64,000 bases of DNA, taken from Bizionia paragorgiae. GTDB taxonomy: Bacteria; Bacteroidota; Bacteroidia; Flavobacteriales; Flavobacteriaceae. The stretch's first letter is position 1; every line of letters begins with the position of its first letter. The translations under genes and the position numbers were made by a program. The notes beneath the pieces were generated by a model, which was not told the origin of the DNA, did no database searches, and was given only the letters and a program-made list of their open reading frames with translations. The stretch spans positions 1-64,000 of the forward strand of contig NZ_FNQK01000002.1 in the NCBI RefSeq assembly GCF_900107625.1, given 5' to 3'. Positions 36,048 through 45,398 of the stretch are shown piece by piece.

Positions 36048-37142
36048 TTATTCACAAACTTGGGTTAATCCCTCTATCCAGTCGTTAATTAAACTAACGG
36101 CTTGCTCATCGACTAAATTCCTACCGATAAGAGGCATTTTGGTACTTTCCTCTGTGGAATTCATTCTGTATGAGAGTACAGACCTTACAGATCTTCCCGG
36201 TGAAACAACGTGGGTTAGTGAGCTATTTACATCTTCATCTGGCACAACACATATCCCTAAATTAGTATCAGAGTTTTCTGTATCGTTAAATGAAAGTCTA
36301 ATGGGTCTATAAGAACAATGAGAATCGTCGGAATGACAATGCGCACAATTAATATCCAAATAGGACCGCGCTCTTAATTGAAGTGGTTGAGAAATATCTT
36401 TCCAATCTACAACAGTATTTACATTGGAATAATCGACAGGGTTTAAATACCCTACATTTATTAACTTTTGTAATTGATTGACCGACCCCTCTTGCGGGTA
36501 AGGGAAAGCAGCATTTAAATTTTGAGGCTTTACACCTATAGGAAAGGGTACATTACCTATTTTATGGCATGTTCGACATTCGGATTCGGAAGGAATTCTA
36601 TAATTTGTAGATTTACTTACACCAGCTTCAAGCCACTCGACTTGAACTGTACTACCTTCATTATCTAAAACCGCTTCAGTTTGATCTTCATTCCATACAT
36701 AGTCCGCAAATATCCATCCTGATGCTTTTTTAATTAAAAGTCTAGTTTCAATTAACTTTGTGGTATTAGACGGTAAGACATTGTTATAGTAGAATGTTTT
36801 TACAAGAATGGTTCCAACTGGAAAATCTAAAATTTCATAATCTGAAACAAAGTTTGCCGATGTATTCTCGGGCATCCAAAGAAACCTTTTCTTTTTAGCA
36901 TAATCGGTAAAAAGAGAAGAAATAGGTTTGTAGGGTATAACACCTAATACGGGCTTTTGATTCTGTAAATCACCCTCAAATAAATTATAATCAGATAATG
37001 TATTATATGGAAACGCCTCTAAATTGTAGTTTACTGGAGATACGGAAGGCGTATAATACTCATTAGTTTCATCATCAGAACATGACAATAAAACAGTTAA
37101 AAAACAAAGAATAATTAACTTTAATGCTGGTATATTTTTCAT
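36048..37142 (-). CDS. Diheme c-type cytochrome lipoprotein (SO2930-like)
   Basis: 364 aa. The lipoprotein signal ends at VLLSC (Cys21). Two heme-attachment motifs are present: CRTCH (189-193) and CAHCH (266-270). The N-terminal half is beta-rich (KKKRFLWMPENTSANF, DFPVGTILVKTFYY, YRIPSESECRTCH) and fits, from memory, the SO2930/HNE_0200 family of diheme lipoproteins. A C-terminal SRMN..STKMPLIGRNLVDEQAV segment offers Met as a possible axial ligand. The likely role is electron transfer or a redox reaction at the outer membrane or periplasm, not further defined. It is paired with the VCBS/ASPIC surface protein, which suggests joint action. Confidence 0.82.
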   Translation of the reverse strand: MKNIPALKLIILCFLTVLLSCSDDETNEYYTPSVSPVNYNLEAFPYNTLSDYNLFEGDLQNQKPVLGVIPYKPISSLFTDYAKKKRFLWMPENTSANFVSDYEILDFPVGTILVKTFYYNNVLPSNTTKLIETRLLIKKASGWIFADYVWNEDQTEAVLDNEGSTVQVEWLEAGVSKSTNYRIPSESECRTCHKIGNVPFPIGVKPQNLNAAFPYPQEGSVNQLQKLINVGYLNPVDYSNVNTVVDWKDISQPLQLRARSYLDINCAHCHSDDSHCSYRPIRLSFNDTENSDTNLGICVVPDEDVNSSLTHVVSPGRSVRSVLSYRMNSTEESTKMPLIGRNLVDEQAVSLINDWIEGLTQVCE

Positions 37143-37217
37143 TTAAATATAAATTTCCTGTACAATATAAGGAATTCATATAATTTAAATGAAAAATATA
37201 ATCCAACAATAAAATAT

Positions 37218-37964
37218 CTAGCCTTTTAAGGCTGCAGATAAATACTCACGGTTCATACGTGCTATATTTTCTAAAGAAATACCTTTAGGACATTCCACCT
37301 CACAGGCTCCAGTATTGGTACAGTTACCAAAACCTTCTTCGTCCATTTGCTTAACCATATTTAAAACACGGTCTGTTGCTTCAATTTTACCTTGAGGTAA
37401 TAATGCGAACTGAGAAACTTTAGCTCCAACATATAACATTGCTGAAGAGTTTTTACAGCTTGCTACACAAGCACCACAACCAATACAAGTTGCTGCACTA
37501 AAGGCATCGTCTGCATCGTGTTTGTTAACAGGGATAGCATTGGCATCGATAGTATTTCCAGACGTGTTTACCGAAATAAACCCTCCTGCATGTTGAATAC
37601 GATCGAAAGAACTTCTATCTACAATTAAATCCTTAATTACCGGGAATGCTTTTGCTCTAAATGGCTCGATATAGATCGTGTCACCATCTTTAAACATACG
37701 CATGTGCAGTTGACAGGTTGTTACCCCTCTATCTGGCCCGTGCGCTTCACCATTAATATAAAGAGAACACATACCACAAATTCCTTCACGACAGTCGTGA
37801 TCGAATGCTACAGGCTCTTCTCCTTTATTTACTAGTTGTTCGTTTAATACGTCTAACATTTCAAGGAAAGACATATCAGGAGAAATATCATTGACTTTAT
37901 AATCAACCATTTTCCCTTTATCGTTAGCGTTTTTTTGACGCCATATTTTTAACGTTAAATTCAT
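37218..37964 (-). CDS. sdhB: Succinate dehydrogenase/fumarate reductase iron-sulfur subunit
   Basis: 248 aa. The N-terminal [2Fe-2S] ferredoxin domain has Cys58, 63, 66 and 84 ([18 protein letters not shown]). The C-terminal clusters use Cys160, 163, 166, 170 ([11 protein letters not shown]) and Cys215, 221, 225 ([15 protein letters not shown]). It passes electrons from the FAD of SdhA to the membrane heme/quinone subunit. It is the last gene of sdhCAB, 8 bp after sdhA. The family form is the Bacteroidota type B enzyme with a single-chain cytochrome b. Confidence 0.96.
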   Translation of the reverse strand: MNLTLKIWRQKNANDKGKMVDYKVNDISPDMSFLEMLDVLNEQLVNKGEEPVAFDHDCREGICGMCSLYINGEAHGPDRGVTTCQLHMRMFKDGDTIYIEPFRAKAFPVIKDLIVDRSSFDRIQHAGGFISVNTSGNTIDANAIPVNKHDADDAFSAATCIGCGACVASCKNSSAMLYVGAKVSQFALLPQGKIEATDRVLNMVKQMDEEGFGNCTNTGACEVECPKGISLENIARMNREYLSAALKG

Positions 37965-37972
37965 AGCTTTCC

Positions 37973-39985
37973 TTATTTATAACTTCTTTGTTTTAATTCG
38001 ATATCCTTGAACTCTAATTGTTCTTTGTGTAATACGGCAGCACTTGGCTCTCCTTTATATTCCCACGCAGCAACGTAAGCAAAATTCTCATCATCTCTTT
38101 TTGCTTCTCCTTTTTGCTCGCCGTCTAATTCTACAGAGTCTTCTCTAAAGTGACCTCCACAAGATTCCTCACGTGCTAAAGCATCTTTTGCAAACAACTC
38201 ACCTAATTCTAGGTAATCTGCTACACGACCAGCTTTTGCTAATTCTTCGTTAAACTCATCATTAGTACCAGGAACTCTTACTTCTTTCCAGAATTCTTCA
38301 CGAAGGGCTTTAATTTCAGAAATAGCTTCCGTTAATCCTTGAACATTTCTAGACATCCCTACTTTATTCCACATGATCTTTCCTAATTTCTTGTGGAAAT
38401 AATCTACAGAGTGACTACCTTTATTAGAAATAAAGAAATTGATACGTTCTCTAACTTCTTTTTCAGCTTGCTCAAACTCTGGTGTATCGGTAGGAATAGC
38501 TCCTGTACGAATATCATCAGATAAATAGTCTCCTATTGTATAAGGTAATACAAAGTAACCATCGGCTAATCCTTGCATTAATGCCGAAGCTCCAAGTCTG
38601 TTAGCACCATGATCAGAGAAGTTAGCTTCACCAATAGCGTACAGTCCAGGGACGGTAGTCATTAAGTTATAATCTACCCAAAGACCTCCCATAGTATAGT
38701 GAACCGCTGGGTAAATCATCATTGGTGTGTTATACGGATCTTGATCTACGATTTTTTCGTACATCTGGAATAAGTTTCCGTATTTGTTTTTCACCACTTC
38801 TTGTCCTAGTTTTTTAACTAGTGCTTTATCGTTAACATCTAAGTGTTTGATTGTCGCTTGTTCTTTTCCGTAACGCTCGATAGCAGATGCGAAATCTAAG
38901 TACACCGCTTCACCAGTAGCATTAACACCGTAACCAGCATCACAACGCTCTTTAGCGGCACGAGAGGCAACATCACGAGGAACTAAGTTACCGAATGCAG
39001 GGTAACGACGCTCTAAGTAGTAATCTCTATTTTCTTCAGCAATTTCTGTTGGCTTTAATCGGCCTTCACGAATTGCTTTAACATCTTCAATATTTTTTGG
39101 CACCCAAATACGTCCGTCATTTCTTAACGACTCAGACATCAACGTTAGTTTAGACTGGTGATCTCCAGAAACAGGGATACAGGTTGGGTGAATTTGTGTA
39201 TAACATGGGTTAGCAAAGTAAGACCCACGTTTGTGCGCTTTCCATGCTGCCGTTACGTTACTTCCCATCGCATTTGTAGATAAGAAGAATACGTTACCGT
39301 AACCACCAGTTCCTAACACCACAGCGTGAGCTGAGTGACGTTCGATTTCTCCGGTAACTAAGTTACGTGTTATAATGCCTCGTGCTTTTCCATTAACGAC
39401 TACAACGTCTAACATTTCGTGACGGTTGTACATTTTAATTTTACCACGACCGATTTGACGGTTCATAGCAGAATACGCACCTAATAATAATTGTTGTCCT
39501 GTTTGTCCGGCAGCATAAAATGTTCTTGATACAAGAACACCACCAAACGAACGGTTGTCTAGTAATCCACCATACTCACGAGCAAAAGGAACTCCTTGCG
39601 CCACACATTGGTCGATAATATTTGCTGAAACCTCAGCTAAACGATATACGTTAGCTTCACGAGAACGGTAATCACCACCTTTTACAGTATCGTAAAATAA
39701 TCGGTAGGTAGAATCCCCATCTCCTTGGTAATTTTTTGCTGCATTAATTCCCCCTTGTGCTGCAATCGAGTGTGCACGACGTGGTGAATCTTGGAAGCAA
39801 AATGCTTTTACGTTATAACCTAGCTCTGCTAAAGTTGCAGCAGCAGAACCTCCAGCTAATCCTGTTCCAACAACAATCACGTCAATATTACGCTTGTTGG
39901 CTGGGTTAACCAGGTCTATGTTGTTTTTATAATTTGTCCATTTATCTGCAATTGGACCTTGAGGTATTTTTGAATCTAAAGCCAT
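37973..39985 (-). CDS. sdhA: Succinate dehydrogenase/fumarate reductase flavoprotein subunit
   Basis: 670 aa. The FAD-binding motif is [12 protein letters not shown] (38-49); the covalent FAD-binding His lies in [12 protein letters not shown] (72 onward). Catalytic and substrate segments include [30 protein letters not shown] and [20 protein letters not shown]. The C-terminal segment [12 protein letters not shown] is also typical. It oxidises succinate to fumarate in the citric acid cycle at the inner membrane and, like other type B enzymes, may run in reverse. It lies 14 bp downstream of sdhC. Confidence 0.97.
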   Translation of the reverse strand: MALDSKIPQGPIADKWTNYKNNIDLVNPANKRNIDVIVVGTGLAGGSAAATLAELGYNVKAFCFQDSPRRAHSIAAQGGINAAKNYQGDGDSTYRLFYDTVKGGDYRSREANVYRLAEVSANIIDQCVAQGVPFAREYGGLLDNRSFGGVLVSRTFYAAGQTGQQLLLGAYSAMNRQIGRGKIKMYNRHEMLDVVVVNGKARGIITRNLVTGEIERHSAHAVVLGTGGYGNVFFLSTNAMGSNVTAAWKAHKRGSYFANPCYTQIHPTCIPVSGDHQSKLTLMSESLRNDGRIWVPKNIEDVKAIREGRLKPTEIAEENRDYYLERRYPAFGNLVPRDVASRAAKERCDAGYGVNATGEAVYLDFASAIERYGKEQATIKHLDVNDKALVKKLGQEVVKNKYGNLFQMYEKIVDQDPYNTPMMIYPAVHYTMGGLWVDYNLMTTVPGLYAIGEANFSDHGANRLGASALMQGLADGYFVLPYTIGDYLSDDIRTGAIPTDTPEFEQAEKEVRERINFFISNKGSHSVDYFHKKLGKIMWNKVGMSRNVQGLTEAISEIKALREEFWKEVRVPGTNDEFNEELAKAGRVADYLELGELFAKDALAREESCGGHFREDSVELDGEQKGEAKRDDENFAYVAAWEYKGEPSAAVLHKEQLEFKDIELKQRSYK

Positions 39986-39999
39986 TTTTAGATGTGTTT

Positions 40000-40674
40000 T
40001 TAGTGATTAAAATAGTGGAATAATGCTATGAATACAAAACCTAACGGAATTATGATAGCATAGGCCTTTCCAAAACCTTGTAATCCTTTTGTGTATTTGT
40101 TATTTGCTCCTGTAGACTGAAACGCAGAACTAAATCCGTGTAGTAAGTGAAGTGCTAAAAACACAAACGCTATACAGTATAAAACAACTCTCCAAACATC
40201 AACAAACTTGTGCTGAAGCTCTTCGAAATATCTGTACTCTCCGTTAGGAAGTAATCCAGACATATCCCCTTGAATAAACTTGGTGTTTATTTCTGGAAAC
40301 CAAAAATCGTAGAAGTGAAGACCAATAAAAGCTAAAATAGCCAACCCGCTCCAAATCATATTTCTACTCATCCAAGATGAGTTTGCACTTCCATTGTTTT
40401 TAGCATAGCTAATTTGTCTTGCATTACGGTTTTTTACTTCTAAAACAAAACCCATTACGAAGTGAAAAATGACACCAAAAATTAAAATTGGTTGAAATAC
40501 ATATTGTACCAACCAAAAGGTTCCCATAAAATGAGAAACGCTATTAAAAGTGTCTTCACTAAAAACAGATAGTAAATTAATTGTAAAATGTTGTAATAAA
40601 AAGATCATTAGAAAGAGTGCCGAAAGTGCCATGGCAAACTTTCTTCCTATTGAAGAATTTAAAATCCCGCTCAT
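40000..40674 (-). CDS. sdhC: Succinate dehydrogenase cytochrome b558 subunit
   Basis: 224 aa with five predicted membrane helices, matching the single-subunit diheme cytochrome b of type B succinate:quinone reductases. His residues for heme lie in the helices ([49 protein letters not shown]). It anchors SdhAB to the inner membrane and reduces menaquinone. It is the first gene of the operon, with a clear promoter at 40702-40732. Confidence 0.95.
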   Translation of the reverse strand: MSGILNSSIGRKFAMALSALFLMIFLLQHFTINLLSVFSEDTFNSVSHFMGTFWLVQYVFQPILIFGVIFHFVMGFVLEVKNRNARQISYAKNNGSANSSWMSRNMIWSGLAILAFIGLHFYDFWFPEINTKFIQGDMSGLLPNGEYRYFEELQHKFVDVWRVVLYCIAFVFLALHLLHGFSSAFQSTGANNKYTKGLQGFGKAYAIIIPLGFVFIALFHYFNH

Positions 40675-40701
40675 TATTTTGAAGTTATTTTATTTGTTAT
40701 A

Positions 40702-40732
40702 CAAAGATAAGGTACCGTAAGAAGTATACAAA
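40702..40732 (-). promoter_or_regulatory. sdhCAB promoter
   Basis: On the minus strand TTTG (complement of 40729-40732), a spacer of about 19 bases, and TATCTTTG (complement of 40702-40709) match the Bacteroidota housekeeping consensus closely. It would start transcription around 40696, some 22 bases before the sdhC ATG. Confidence 0.8.
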
Positions 40733-40778
40733 TTTTATACGTTTTTTAAAATTTATTTAGAATGGGTATAATTAATAA

Positions 40779-40813
40779 AGGCCTGCAAAATTTTAAAAAA
40801 ATCGTACAGGCCT
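40779..40813 (-). terminator. Intrinsic terminator after the 40834 lipoprotein gene
   Basis: The inverted repeat AGGCCTG / CAGGCCT has an A-rich loop of about 21 bases and a short T-rich tract on the minus strand. The long loop lowers confidence. Confidence 0.65.
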
Positions 40814-40833
40814 CAATAAAAACGTATATTTTC

Positions 40834-41706
40834 TTAGTCTACGCTAGGAATTAATCCGCGAAGCCCCATATCGACTACCTGTTCACCAGCACTAGGCTCG
40901 TATTTACCATCGTTATTAACTTCGGTCCATTCAAAACTAGTATTGGTGGAAAAAGATAAAGTAACAACCACATCTTCAGTTTCCTCTCCTGAAATTGTTA
41001 GTCCGTTTTCAAATTCACCGGTTACAACACAAGATCCTTGCGGAATAGGAGAAGAATTAAATAAGGGATTAGGGACTGTTGTCGCTCCTTCCGGCGCTTG
41101 ACCTTCCACTACAAAACCAGAAGACTCAAAAGCCCAAAACCCTTGTAACTTATTCGAATTTACAGGCAGCACACTTCCGTTTAAGCTAAACTCTGAAATA
41201 TAAGTATTGTACCCCACAAAACTTGCTAAGGTTCCGGTATACTCATTCCCGTCGGTATGTAAAAACTGAATATCCCCTTCTTGGTAAGCTAAAGAAACAC
41301 GAACCCATTCATAATGACCCGCACGCACCTGACTTAAGGGTATGCTTAAAAAAGTTTCATTATGACCTGCAAATATCGCATTCTGGAAATGTATTGCGCG
41401 CGCACCTCCTTCGGTAGTTTCTGCTCCTTCAAAAATAATCTCTCCCGTTCCCAGAGCCGTTAAAGCACTTGGAGCGAATTCAATATAGTTCGCACTCATT
41501 TTCGAAACATTAGGTGATTGCGCTGCGTTACCAACCTCAACACTTACAGGTTCTCCCAAATTCCCTAACCGTTCTTGCGTGGGATCGAATTTTAATTTAA
41601 TAATTAAGTTCTTTTCAACAGCGCCACTACTACTATCATCATTGTCCTCACTACAAGAAATTAACACGATTAAACAGCTACATACTAGTAATTTAAATAC
41701 ATTCAT
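40834..41706 (-). CDS. Lipoprotein of unknown function
   Basis: 290 aa. The lipoprotein signal ends at VLISC (Cys about 19), followed by an acidic stretch SEDNDDSSSG, a Bacteroidota surface-export-like acidic tether. The remainder is beta-rich with no recognised catalytic motif. Segments include LIIKLKFDPTQERLGNLGEP near the start, LSQVRAGHYEWVRVSLAYQE in the middle, and a C-terminal Asp/Asn-rich loop DGKYEPSAGEQVVDMG that could bind calcium. It follows the BNR-repeat gene (61 bp) on the same strand and could share its transcript. It looks like a surface-exposed jelly-roll lipoprotein. No function is proposed. Confidence 0.75.
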   Translation of the reverse strand: MNVFKLLVCSCLIVLISCSEDNDDSSSGAVEKNLIIKLKFDPTQERLGNLGEPVSVEVGNAAQSPNVSKMSANYIEFAPSALTALGTGEIIFEGAETTEGGARAIHFQNAIFAGHNETFLSIPLSQVRAGHYEWVRVSLAYQEGDIQFLHTDGNEYTGTLASFVGYNTYISEFSLNGSVLPVNSNKLQGFWAFESSGFVVEGQAPEGATTVPNPLFNSSPIPQGSCVVTGEFENGLTISGEETEDVVVTLSFSTNTSFEWTEVNNDGKYEPSAGEQVVDMGLRGLIPSVD

Positions 41707-41767
41707 TTTACTTCAGGGTGTTACTGGGCTAGATATATAATAACATAAAAACCAATAAGATAGTATG

Positions 41768-44620
41768 CTACTCGATTATAAAACTTGATTTATAATCACC
41801 TATTATTACACTATACACGCCCTTAGGTAAGTAATAGCTATTATTTTTAGCTTTTTCTATAGACAAGCTCTTGTCTTTTTTAACTAATTTATTTCTGATT
41901 TTTTCTGAAATCGTTAGATCGTAAGTCAGTTTATTATAGCCTTTATCAACCGTCTTCGAGAGGGTTTTTAATGTTTTACCATCTTCTGATGCTATACGAA
42001 TCGTTTTAACTCCGCCTTCCTTGGCATACAGCTCTATTTCTAATTCAGGCTCTAAAGTATTAGACCACTGACTGTAGGAATCTCCCCATCGTGAGGAGTG
42101 TTTTATCGTTTTTAGCGGAAAAATTTTAACCTCTCCCTCGAGACTATCAGCAGCCATTTTATAAAGGTGTTGCACATTGGTTTTATAAATACTGCGTCCG
42201 TGGGTCGCCAAAAGCAAATCGTTAGATTCCTTATGAATTACCATATCGTGAACAGCAACAGCCGGCAGGCCTTGAACAAAGGCCTCCCAAGACGCTCCGT
42301 TACTAAAACTCATATAAGCCCCATTATCGGTACCTAAATACAGAATCGCATCACTATTTTCATCTTCTACAATAACGTTTACTGCCGCATTAGGAAGGCT
42401 ACTTTCTATAGACTTCCATGTCTCGCCATAATTCTCAGAAACATACACGTAACTATTAAAGTCATCCCATCGGTAACCATTTAAAGTAACATACACACGC
42501 TCTTTTTTATGCTTTGAAGCGACAACGCGACTCACCCACAGATTTCTAGGTAACGCATCGCTAATACGCTCCCAGGTAGCACCTCCATTTTTAGAGACAT
42601 GAATTAGACCATCATCACTCCCCGCATACAACAATCCAAACTGAAAAGGCGACTCGCTTAAAGTGGTTAATGTGCCATAAGCCACATTACCCGTTTTTCC
42701 GCCTTGGGTTAAATCGGGACTTATTACTTCCCAATCGCTACCCTGATTTAAAGAGCGCAAGAGCTTGTTTGCTCCAAAATATAGAATATCCTGATTGTGT
42801 TTAGATAATAAAATTGGTGTTTGCCAATTAAAACGGTACGGCGCGGCATCAGCTTCCGGTTTTGGTTTTGGTTTTGGCTGAATATAAGTCTGTGATTTAG
42901 CATCACGATCTAATCGGAAATAATTTCCAAACTGATAGCCGGTATAAATAATATTAGCGTTTCGATTATCGATTTCGATTTTCATACCATCACCCCCCAT
43001 AATACTTTCCCACGGGTAGCGACCACTTTGATTCCAACTGCGATCATGCTTGGCATTATGCGGACCAAACCAAACGCCATTATCTTGTAAACCACCATAC
43101 ACATTGTAAGGCGATTGGTTATCGACATTTATCGCATAAAATTGCCCCACAGCATTTACATTTAACTTTTCCCAAGTCTCGCCGTCGTCATAACTCATAT
43201 TTAATCCCCCGTCATTCCCATCGATTAGATGACCTTCTTTATTAGGGTTTACCCACAACGCCTGATGATCGGCATGCACATTCTCTTTACTGATACTTGT
43301 AAAGGTTTTTCCTCCGTCTTTAGACTTTAAAATAGGAACTCCTAAAATATAAATACCATTTTCATTTTGTAAATCGACTCTAATTTCACCAAAATAATAC
43401 CCATAACTATAATATAGGTCGTCGATATAGTGATCATGTGTCTTTTTCCAAGTTTGTCCGCCATCACTACTTTTATACACCTCAGCACCAATTACTGGAG
43501 TTTCAAAAAGCATGGCATTTGTAGACTTTAAAAAATCTGCTAACTCTGAAGGTTCCGCCAATCCGCTTCTAATAATTTGCTTGACGTTTTCGGCTCTATA
43601 TTTCTCATGAAAACCATTCGTTTTTAAGAAGGCATTGATTTTTTTATCACTTAATTTTAAAAAATCTTCTCCCGGCATCGCCTGCGGCCCCATGGTATTA
43701 AAACTATTGTTTCCAATACTAGCATCTTCTGCCGGTCGGCGGTGCTGATTGTCTAACAAGGCGTAAATTACAGACTCACTAAACACAGCTAAACCAATTC
43801 TACCCACGCCATCATGAGTTGGAAAACCACTAGTTTCAGTACTAATTTTAGTCCAATGCTCACCCGCATCGCTACTTTTATAAATTGCAGAGCCTAATCC
43901 ACTACCATTAAAATTCCATGCTTTACGATCTCGCGTCCATGAAGAAGCGTATAAGACATCAGGATTATTTGGCGCATGATCGATATCTATAATCCCCGTA
44001 GAGTCGTTTATAAATAATTTTTGTTCCCAAGTACCCCCTCCATCGGTTGTTTTATAAATCCCACGTTCGGTATTAGTAGAGTACAAATGCCCTGCTACCC
44101 CCACAATTACAGTTTCAGGGTTTTTAGGGTCGATAATAATGCGCCCGATATGATGCGAGTCTTTCAACCCCATATTTTGCCACGTTTGCCCTTGGTCTGT
44201 AGACTTCAATATTCCAATTCCCGCATACGAAGACCGCGAACTATTATTCTCTCCAGTTCCCACCCAAATGGTTTTCGTAGGCCAATCAACAGCTATATCC
44301 CCCACATTTTGTGTTGGTGCCGAATCTAAAATAGGATTAAAAGAAGCCCCATTGTTTTTGGTATACCACACACCTCCAGACGCATAACCCACATAAAACT
44401 CACTGGTATTTTCTGGGTTAACTTCAATATCTACAACCCGACCACTCATCACTTTTGGGCCTATACTCTCAAAAGGCAGATTTTTTACCAATGAGGATTG
44501 TTGACCTTTTTCTTTTTGAATTAAAGCCTCTTGAACAGCTTCGGGTGCTGTTGACGGTTGTTGTGCCGAAACACGAAAACTAACAGCCAGCAGGAATGCA
44601 ATACACAGTCTAAATAACAT
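41768..44620 (-). CDS. Exported BNR/Asp-box beta-propeller protein (VPS10/sortilin-like repeats)
   Basis: 950 aa. Signal peptide MLFRLCIAFLLAVSFRVSAQ. Many Asp-box repeats, SxDxGxTW, are visible: STDQGQTWQN, TTDGGGTWEQ, SSDAGEHWTK, SSDGGQTWKK, SKDGGKTFTS, SYDDGETWEK, SKNGGATWER, SENYGETWKS. They form one or two large propellers. A C-terminal FlgD-like Ig domain (about 860-950, KTIRIASEDGKTLKTL, LPKGVYSVIIG) follows. Proteins of this form are often annotated as glycosyl hydrolases, but no sialidase catalytic residues can be assigned, so the activity is open. It is divergent from the Crp/Fnr gene, sharing a 120-bp regulatory interval. Confidence 0.88.
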   Translation of the reverse strand: MLFRLCIAFLLAVSFRVSAQQPSTAPEAVQEALIQKEKGQQSSLVKNLPFESIGPKVMSGRVVDIEVNPENTSEFYVGYASGGVWYTKNNGASFNPILDSAPTQNVGDIAVDWPTKTIWVGTGENNSSRSSYAGIGILKSTDQGQTWQNMGLKDSHHIGRIIIDPKNPETVIVGVAGHLYSTNTERGIYKTTDGGGTWEQKLFINDSTGIIDIDHAPNNPDVLYASSWTRDRKAWNFNGSGLGSAIYKSSDAGEHWTKISTETSGFPTHDGVGRIGLAVFSESVIYALLDNQHRRPAEDASIGNNSFNTMGPQAMPGEDFLKLSDKKINAFLKTNGFHEKYRAENVKQIIRSGLAEPSELADFLKSTNAMLFETPVIGAEVYKSSDGGQTWKKTHDHYIDDLYYSYGYYFGEIRVDLQNENGIYILGVPILKSKDGGKTFTSISKENVHADHQALWVNPNKEGHLIDGNDGGLNMSYDDGETWEKLNVNAVGQFYAINVDNQSPYNVYGGLQDNGVWFGPHNAKHDRSWNQSGRYPWESIMGGDGMKIEIDNRNANIIYTGYQFGNYFRLDRDAKSQTYIQPKPKPKPEADAAPYRFNWQTPILLSKHNQDILYFGANKLLRSLNQGSDWEVISPDLTQGGKTGNVAYGTLTTLSESPFQFGLLYAGSDDGLIHVSKNGGATWERISDALPRNLWVSRVVASKHKKERVYVTLNGYRWDDFNSYVYVSENYGETWKSIESSLPNAAVNVIVEDENSDAILYLGTDNGAYMSFSNGASWEAFVQGLPAVAVHDMVIHKESNDLLLATHGRSIYKTNVQHLYKMAADSLEGEVKIFPLKTIKHSSRWGDSYSQWSNTLEPELEIELYAKEGGVKTIRIASEDGKTLKTLSKTVDKGYNKLTYDLTISEKIRNKLVKKDKSLSIEKAKNNSYYLPKGVYSVIIGDYKSSFIIE

Positions 44621-44639
44621 AACACTAAAGATTAAGTAC

Positions 44640-44647
44640 CAAAACTA
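44640..44647 (-). promoter_or_regulatory. Candidate -7 box for the BNR-repeat gene
   Basis: CAAAACTA on plus reads TAGTTTTG on minus and fits TAnnTTTG, 20 bases upstream of the start codon. No matching -33 TTTG was found at the right spacing. Confidence 0.4.
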
Positions 44648-44701
44648 CTTAATATTTAAAAAACAGCGCTAAAATCCTCAAAGAGATTAATTATATAATC
44701 C

Positions 44702-44709
44702 TATTTTTG
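44702..44709 (+). promoter_or_regulatory. Candidate -7 box for the Crp/Fnr-family gene
   Basis: TATTTTTG, 31 bases before the ATG, fits the Bacteroidota -7 consensus. No clear -33 TTTG was found at the usual distance. Confidence 0.5.
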
Positions 44710-44740
44710 TTAGTAGCAGTCGCAACACACCCTTAAAACC

Positions 44741-45325
44741 ATGAAGGCTTCACAACACAATTTAGAACAGTATTTAAAAAGCTTGATTGATGATTCAGAA
44801 TTAGAGCATCAACTACCAGCTATTTTACAATGTTTCACGCATTTAAGACTTCAAAAGAATGACTTTTTCGTTGAGGAAGGGAACGTCTGTAAATACTTTT
44901 GCTACATCAACTCTGGTGTTTTACAACATGCTATTACGGTTCAAGGGGAAGAAAAAACCACATATTTAGGACTTAAAAATTCGTCAACCTCAGCCTTAAA
45001 TAGTTTTATGCAAAGCGTGCCGTCACGAAAAAACATTAAAGCCATTAGCGATTGTGATTTATGGATTATAAAGTCAGAAGACTTTTCGACCTTATTAAAA
45101 AACAACCGGGCTTTTAAAGCGTTTTACTATAAACTTATAGAAAAACAGATTTACAGAATCGACGATTATCGCATTGATTTACTAACACTTAGTCCCGAGG
45201 AACGCTACCATAAACTACTAGAAAACGAACCCAATTTACTACAAGAAGTCCCATTACATTACCTCGCTTCCTTTTTAGGAATCTCCAATCGCCATATGAG
45301 TCGCATAAGAAAAAACACAAAATAG
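44741..45325 (+). CDS. Crp/Fnr family transcriptional regulator
   Basis: 194 aa. The N-terminal cyclic-nucleotide-binding-like beta roll spans about 20-120 (LRLQKNDFFVEEGNVCKYF, CYINSGVLQHAITVQGEEKT). The linker helix (123-150) and a short winged-helix C-terminus (LSPEERYHKLLENEP, VPLHYLASFLGISNRHMSRI) follow the common flavobacterial form. No Fe-S Cys cluster of FNR is visible, and the RxS cAMP-contact motif is not evident, so the ligand is unknown. It may regulate itself, the divergent BNR gene, or pepP 73 bp downstream. None of this is shown by sequence alone. Confidence 0.9.
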   Translation: MKASQHNLEQYLKSLIDDSELEHQLPAILQCFTHLRLQKNDFFVEEGNVCKYFCYINSGVLQHAITVQGEEKTTYLGLKNSSTSALNSFMQSVPSRKNIKAISDCDLWIIKSEDFSTLLKNNRAFKAFYYKLIEKQIYRIDDYRIDLLTLSPEERYHKLLENEPNLLQEVPLHYLASFLGISNRHMSRIRKNTK

Positions 45326-45360
45326 CGCCAAATGGCCTCGTTTATTGGTGTTCGATTCTT

Positions 45361-45368
45361 TAATTTTG
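45361..45368 (+). promoter_or_regulatory. Candidate -7 box for pepP
   Basis: TAATTTTG matches TAnnTTTG and lies 30 bases before the preferred start codon of pepP (45399). It lies inside the longer TTG-started reading, which argues against that reading. The nearest TTG (45345) is too close for a -33 element. Confidence 0.5.
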
Positions 45369-45398
45369 GAGTGCAAACAGAAAAAACACAGATTTACT

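Noticed and set aside
41768-44620. Sialidase function for the BNR-repeat protein
   Set aside because: Asp boxes alone do not show sialidase activity; the catalytic Arg triad, Tyr and Glu could not be assigned.
45345-45398. TTG start for pepP
   Set aside because: It runs over a good -7 box and adds residues not seen at the N-terminus of Xaa-Pro aminopeptidases.
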